Assembly (NCBI GenBank): GCA_944390295.1
Contig: CALXPV010000010.1
Location: 1 to 34,807 of the forward strand
Length of the DNA: 34,807 nucleotides
Source of the DNA: an uncultured Clostridia bacterium
Lineage (GTDB): Bacteria; Bacillota; Clostridia; TANB77; CAG-508
Direction: 5' to 3'
The first letter of the stretch is position 1. Each line of letters begins with the position of its first letter. The notes under the pieces are model-generated. The model made no database searches and had not been told where the DNA came from. It was given only the letters and a program-made list of their open reading frames with translations. Shown here piece after piece: positions 31,957 through 34,807 of this stretch. The translations under genes and the position numbers were made by a program.

Positions 31957-32633
31957 AATTCATACCCACCTTTTTCATCATCTTTTACAATAGAACCTTT
32001 ACGTATATGGATAACTCTTTTATTCATTTGGTCTACTATATCTTTAGCATGTGTTGCAACAACAACTGTTGTTCCTCTTAAATTAATATCATTTAAAAGT
32101 GACATTATATCCCATGCTGTATCTGGGTCTAAGTTACCTGTAGGCTCGTCTGCAATTAACATAGAAGGATTGTTTACTAACGCTCTTGCTAATGCAACTC
32201 TTTGTTGTTCTCCTCCTGATAATTCATTTGGGTACATTTTAGCTTTTGCACTTAATCCTACTAATGATAAAACCATTGGTACTTGTCTTCTTATGTGTCT
32301 TGGTGTTGCTTTTACAATATACATTGCAAACGCAACATTTTCGTATACTGTTTTGTCTGGTAAAAGTCTAAAGTCTTGGAATACTACTCCCATACTTCTA
32401 CGTAAATATGGAATTCTTGTTGGCTTTAAAAAAGTAGTATCTTTACCATTTATAATTATGTTTCCTGATGTAGGTTCTTCTTCTTTAAGAATTAGTTTTA
32501 TTAATGTTGATTTTCCTGATCCAGAAGCTCCTACTAAAAATGCAAATTCACCTTTTTCTATTACAAAGTTGGCATTTTTTACTGCTTCTGTTCCTGTATC
32601 ATATGTTTTGCATACATTTCTAAACTCTATCAT
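31953..32633 (-). CDS. ftsE: Cell division ATP-binding protein FtsE
   Basis: A 226-residue ABC ATPase. Walker A GASGSGKST is at 35-43, the signature LSGGEQQRVALARA and Walker B MLIADEPTGNLD follow, and a switch His (ATHAKD) closes the set. The start MIEFRNVCKTYDTGTEAVKN is typical of FtsE. It leads the ftsE-ftsX-M23-M23 unit from the promoter at 32704-32732 and has a GGAGAA site. Confidence 0.96.
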   Translation of the reverse strand: MIEFRNVCKTYDTGTEAVKNANFVIEKGEFAFLVGASGSGKSTLIKLILKEEEPTSGNIIINGKDTTFLKPTRIPYLRRSMGVVFQDFRLLPDKTVYENVAFAMYIVKATPRHIRRQVPMVLSLVGLSAKAKMYPNELSGGEQQRVALARALVNNPSMLIADEPTGNLDPDTAWDIMSLLNDINLRGTTVVVATHAKDIVDQMNKRVIHIRKGSIVKDDEKGGYEL

Positions 32634-32703
32634 TTTTTTCTCCTTTGAATTTCTAATATATCGATATTAATTATTGACATTTTTATATTTATATCTACAA
32701 AAT

Positions 32704-32732
32704 ATAATAACAATAATTATAACTTTATGCAA
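32704..32732 (-). promoter_or_regulatory. Sigma-A type promoter of the ftsEX unit
   Basis: TTGCAT (32732-32727), 17-bp spacer, TATTAT (32709-32704) on the minus strand, about 70 bp before ftsE. Confidence 0.6.
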
Positions 32733-32764
32733 TACTTACACAAAAAATTCACAATTCTTTCTCT

Positions 32765-33691
32765 TTAATTTTCAAGAATCTTTTTTATAATTGAATCCTT
32801 GTCTATTTCAAAATATTTAAGAAGTTCCTCTGCTTTTCCAGAAATACCAAATCTATCATTAATTCCCATTCTTACAACTTGTGTTGGATAATTTTCTGAT
32901 AGTACTTCACATACTGCACTTCCAAGTCCACCTATTATATTGTGGTCTTCAACAGTTATTATCTTTTTAGTTTCTTTTGCAGATTTAATAATGATTTCTT
33001 TATCTATCGGTTTTATTGTATGCATATCTATTACTCTTACATTTACACCTTTTTCTTTTAATTCTTCCATTGCTTTAATTGCTTCAGGTACAGTTACTCC
33101 TGTTGCTATTATTGTAGCATCTGTTCCTTCTCCTATTTGAACACCTTTTCCTATCTCAAAATTTTCTTCATTATAGATTTTTGGTGTAGCTAATCTACAT
33201 AGTCTTAAATATACGGGTCCGTTTATTTCTTTAATCTTTTTAATTGCCCATTTAGTTTGTGTATCATCTGATGTGCACATTACTGTCATGTTTGGAAGAG
33301 TTCTCATTAAACTTAAATCTTCTAACATTTGATGTGTAGCACCATCTTCTCCAACAGTAACTCCTGCATGTGTAGCGCAAATTTTTACATTTAGATTTGG
33401 ATAACATATGCTATTTCTTATTTGATCATATGCTCTTCCTGCCGCAAACACTGCAAATGTACTTGCAAATGGTATTTTTCCACATGTAGCAAGTCCAGCT
33501 GAGACAGACATTAAATTTTGTTCTGCTATACCTACATCAAAAAAATGATTAGGATATTTTTTAGCAAATATACTTGTTTTTGTTGCTGTTGATAAGTCAG
33601 CATCTAAAACAACAACTCTTTCATCTTCACCTATATCTGCTAATGCTTCACCATAACTTTGTCTAGTTGCTTTTTTATCATCATTATTCAT
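32765..33691 (-). CDS. Transketolase, C-terminal subunit
   Basis: A 308-residue subunit holding the pyrimidine-binding and C-terminal transketolase domains. DADLSTATKTSIF, FDVGIAEQNLM (with the catalytic Glu of the thiamine site), THAGVTVGEDGATHQ and VEDHNIIGGLGSAV are family motifs. Together with the N-terminal subunit it makes the split transketolase of many anaerobic Firmicutes and archaea, moving two-carbon units between sugar phosphates. The start overlaps the N-terminal gene by 8 nt. Confidence 0.95.
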   Translation of the reverse strand: MNNDDKKATRQSYGEALADIGEDERVVVLDADLSTATKTSIFAKKYPNHFFDVGIAEQNLMSVSAGLATCGKIPFASTFAVFAAGRAYDQIRNSICYPNLNVKICATHAGVTVGEDGATHQMLEDLSLMRTLPNMTVMCTSDDTQTKWAIKKIKEINGPVYLRLCRLATPKIYNEENFEIGKGVQIGEGTDATIIATGVTVPEAIKAMEELKEKGVNVRVIDMHTIKPIDKEIIIKSAKETKKIITVEDHNIIGGLGSAVCEVLSENYPTQVVRMGINDRFGISGKAEELLKYFEIDKDSIIKKILEN

Positions 33692-34493
33692 CTTCTTGTC
33701 CTCCTAATTCTTTTATTGCTAATTTATATTCCTCTTCGTTTGGAGCTTTACCATGCCACTCCACTTTATTTTCCATAAAAGACACTCCTTTGCCTTTTAT
33801 TGTTTTAGCAATTATCGCTGTTGGCATACCTTTGCATTTTTTTGCTTCTTCTAAAGATTTTTCTATTTCTTCTAAATTATTTCCATTAATATTTATTACA
33901 TTAAATCCAAAACTTTTAAACTTTTCATCAATTGGGTATGGATTTATTACATCTTCTATTGTTCCATCTATTTGCAAATTGTTATTATCTACAATCACAC
34001 ATAAATTGTCTAATTTATATTTTGTAGCAGTCATCGCAGCTTCCCATATTTGTCCTTCTTCTATTTCTCCATCCCCCAATATTGCATATACTCTATAGTC
34101 TTTATTATCTAATTTACCAGCTATAGCCATTCCGTTTGCAGCAGATAGTCCTTGCCCTAATGAACCGGTAGTCATATCTACTCCTGGAATCTTCTTCATA
34201 TCTGGATGTCCTTGTAAAATCCCATCTACTTTTCTAAATGAATCTAATTCTTCTTCTTTAAAAAATCCCTTTAACGCTAATGTTGCATATAATGCTGGTG
34301 CACAATGACCTTTTGATAAAACTAGTCTATCTCTGTCTTCTTTTTTTGGATTATTAACATCCACATTCATTTCTTTAAAATATAAAACTGCAAGGATATC
34401 TGCTATAGATAATGATCCTCCTGGATGTCCTGATTTAGCATGATATACTTGTTTTACTATATCTCTTCTTATTTGCTTTGCAATTTCTTCCAT
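33684..34493 (-). CDS. Transketolase, N-terminal subunit
   Basis: A 269-residue subunit carrying the thiamine pyrophosphate-binding domain: HAKSGHPGGSLS (18-29), LSKGHCAPALYATL and GDGEIEEGQIWEA...VDNNNLQ (the GDG...NN thiamine motif). It lacks the remainder of a full-length transketolase, which is supplied by the next gene. The ribosome binding site is AGAGGAAAT. A hairpin terminator lies only about 20 bp upstream, leaving no room for a promoter in between. Confidence 0.95.
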   Translation of the reverse strand: MEEIAKQIRRDIVKQVYHAKSGHPGGSLSIADILAVLYFKEMNVDVNNPKKEDRDRLVLSKGHCAPALYATLALKGFFKEEELDSFRKVDGILQGHPDMKKIPGVDMTTGSLGQGLSAANGMAIAGKLDNKDYRVYAILGDGEIEEGQIWEAAMTATKYKLDNLCVIVDNNNLQIDGTIEDVINPYPIDEKFKSFGFNVININGNNLEEIEKSLEEAKKCKGMPTAIIAKTIKGKGVSFMENKVEWHGKAPNEEEYKLAIKELGGQEDE

Positions 34494-34514
34494 ATTTCCT
34501 CTCCTATATACATA

Positions 34515-34548
34515 AAAAGGGCAATATAATACTACTTATTGCCCTTTT
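34515..34548 (-). terminator. Intrinsic terminator of the surface protein gene
   Basis: AAAAGGGCAATA (34515-34526) pairs with TATTGCCCTTTT (34537-34548); on the minus strand TTTTTATG follows. It is the last feature before the transketolase genes. Confidence 0.8.
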
Positions 34549-34555
34549 CTTTATT

Positions 34556-34807
34556 TTATTTTTTTATATCTTTATATTTTCTATAATTTGCATATGATAT
34601 TAACATTATTATTACTACAACAGGCAATATAAATTTTAATATTTGTCTACCTGTATATGGCAATTTACCACTTGCTACAGTTGTGTCTTTAGTTCCATTA
34701 TAATAATAACTATTATCTGGATTATCATTATTTGTATTATTGTCATCTGTATTTGTGTTGTTATCATCTGTATTTGTATTATTGTCGTCCGTATTCGTAT
34801 TGTTATC
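34556..34807 (-). CDS. LPXTG-anchored surface protein, C-terminal end (runs off the window)
   Basis: The last 83 residues of a larger protein. The visible start is a tandem repeat of a 7-residue unit rich in Asn, Asp and Thr (DNNTNTD, about four units, encoded by near-identical 21-bp repeats), then NPDNSYYYNG and the sorting signal KLPYTGRQ. A hydrophobic stretch (ILKFILPVVVIIMLISYA) and a basic tail (NYRKYKDIKK) follow. LPxTG, membrane segment and positive tail are the substrate features of sortase A, so the protein is attached to peptidoglycan. The repeat is a flexible wall-spanning stalk. Function of the outer part is not visible. The stop TAA is at 34558-34556. Confidence 0.85.
   Translation of the reverse strand, partial: DNNTNTDDNNTNTDDNNTNTDDNNTNNDNPDNSYYYNGTKDTTVASGKLPYTGRQILKFILPVVVIIMLISYANYRKYKDIKK

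Noticed and set aside
32765..34493. Frameshifted transketolase
   Set aside because: The two parts have separate starts with a ribosome binding site and a small overlap, matching the known split form.
34640..34807. 21-bp tandem repeats as a possible CRISPR array
   Set aside because: The units are contiguous without spacers, stay in frame and encode the Asn/Asp/Thr stalk of an LPXTG protein.

Overview
The window is AT-rich DNA from a Clostridia-type Firmicute. Support for this comes from the T-box leader in front of thrS, a type-A-looking RNase P RNA, an H-type small acid-soluble spore protein (so probably an endospore former), an LPXTG-anchored wall protein, FtsEX beside coiled-coil M23 hydrolases, and strong GGAGG ribosome binding sites throughout. 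I read it as a gut-type, mostly uncultured lineage. That placement is inference; no 16S gene is present.

Layout. 1-580: start of thrS behind a T-box leader with terminator (all minus). 583-4624: GT2 glycosyltransferase, pnp and rpsO (minus), with structured leaders in front of both pnp and rpsO. 4644-5581: an RluA-family pseudouridine synthase (plus). 5583-6990: a compact cassette bounded by two identical 31-bp palindromic repeats in inverted orientation. It holds one visibly GC-richer gene with a consensus promoter and its own terminator, and the protein has motif-level resemblance to RtcB RNA ligases. 6998-9000: rnpB and an HD-domain dNTPase-like gene. 9118-10452: a lipoprotein and a small hypothetical gene, divergently transcribed. 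10515-14447: der-plsY-gpsA-zinc-ribbon-dtd operon. 14551-20602: rpmF, and the lepA operon (lepA, a deoxyribosyltransferase-like gene, an N-formylglutamate amidohydrolase-like gene, rlmB, a large membrane-anchored protein). 20605-23710: maf-mutS2 (plus). 23760-26270: tlyA-recN (minus). 26305-27233: tRNA-Glu(CUC), a small membrane protein and sspH (plus). 27251-32732: ftsE-ftsX, two PcsB/EnvC-like M23 hydrolases, lemA and a TPM-domain protein (minus). 32765-34493: split transketolase (minus). 34515-34807: terminator and C-terminal end of an LPYTG surface protein.

How the genes fit together. Most of the window is core housekeeping: translation (thrS, rpsO, rpmF, der, lepA, rlmB, tlyA, dtd, tRNA, RNase P), RNA turnover (pnp), phospholipid entry steps (gpsA, plsY), DNA maintenance (recN, mutS2), nucleotide hygiene (maf, HD protein) and cell-wall cleavage at division (ftsEX plus M23 proteins). 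The part that looks acquired is the 5583-6990 cassette. Other places worth a second look are the structured mRNA leaders, several palindromes, and unrecognised small or extracytoplasmic proteins.
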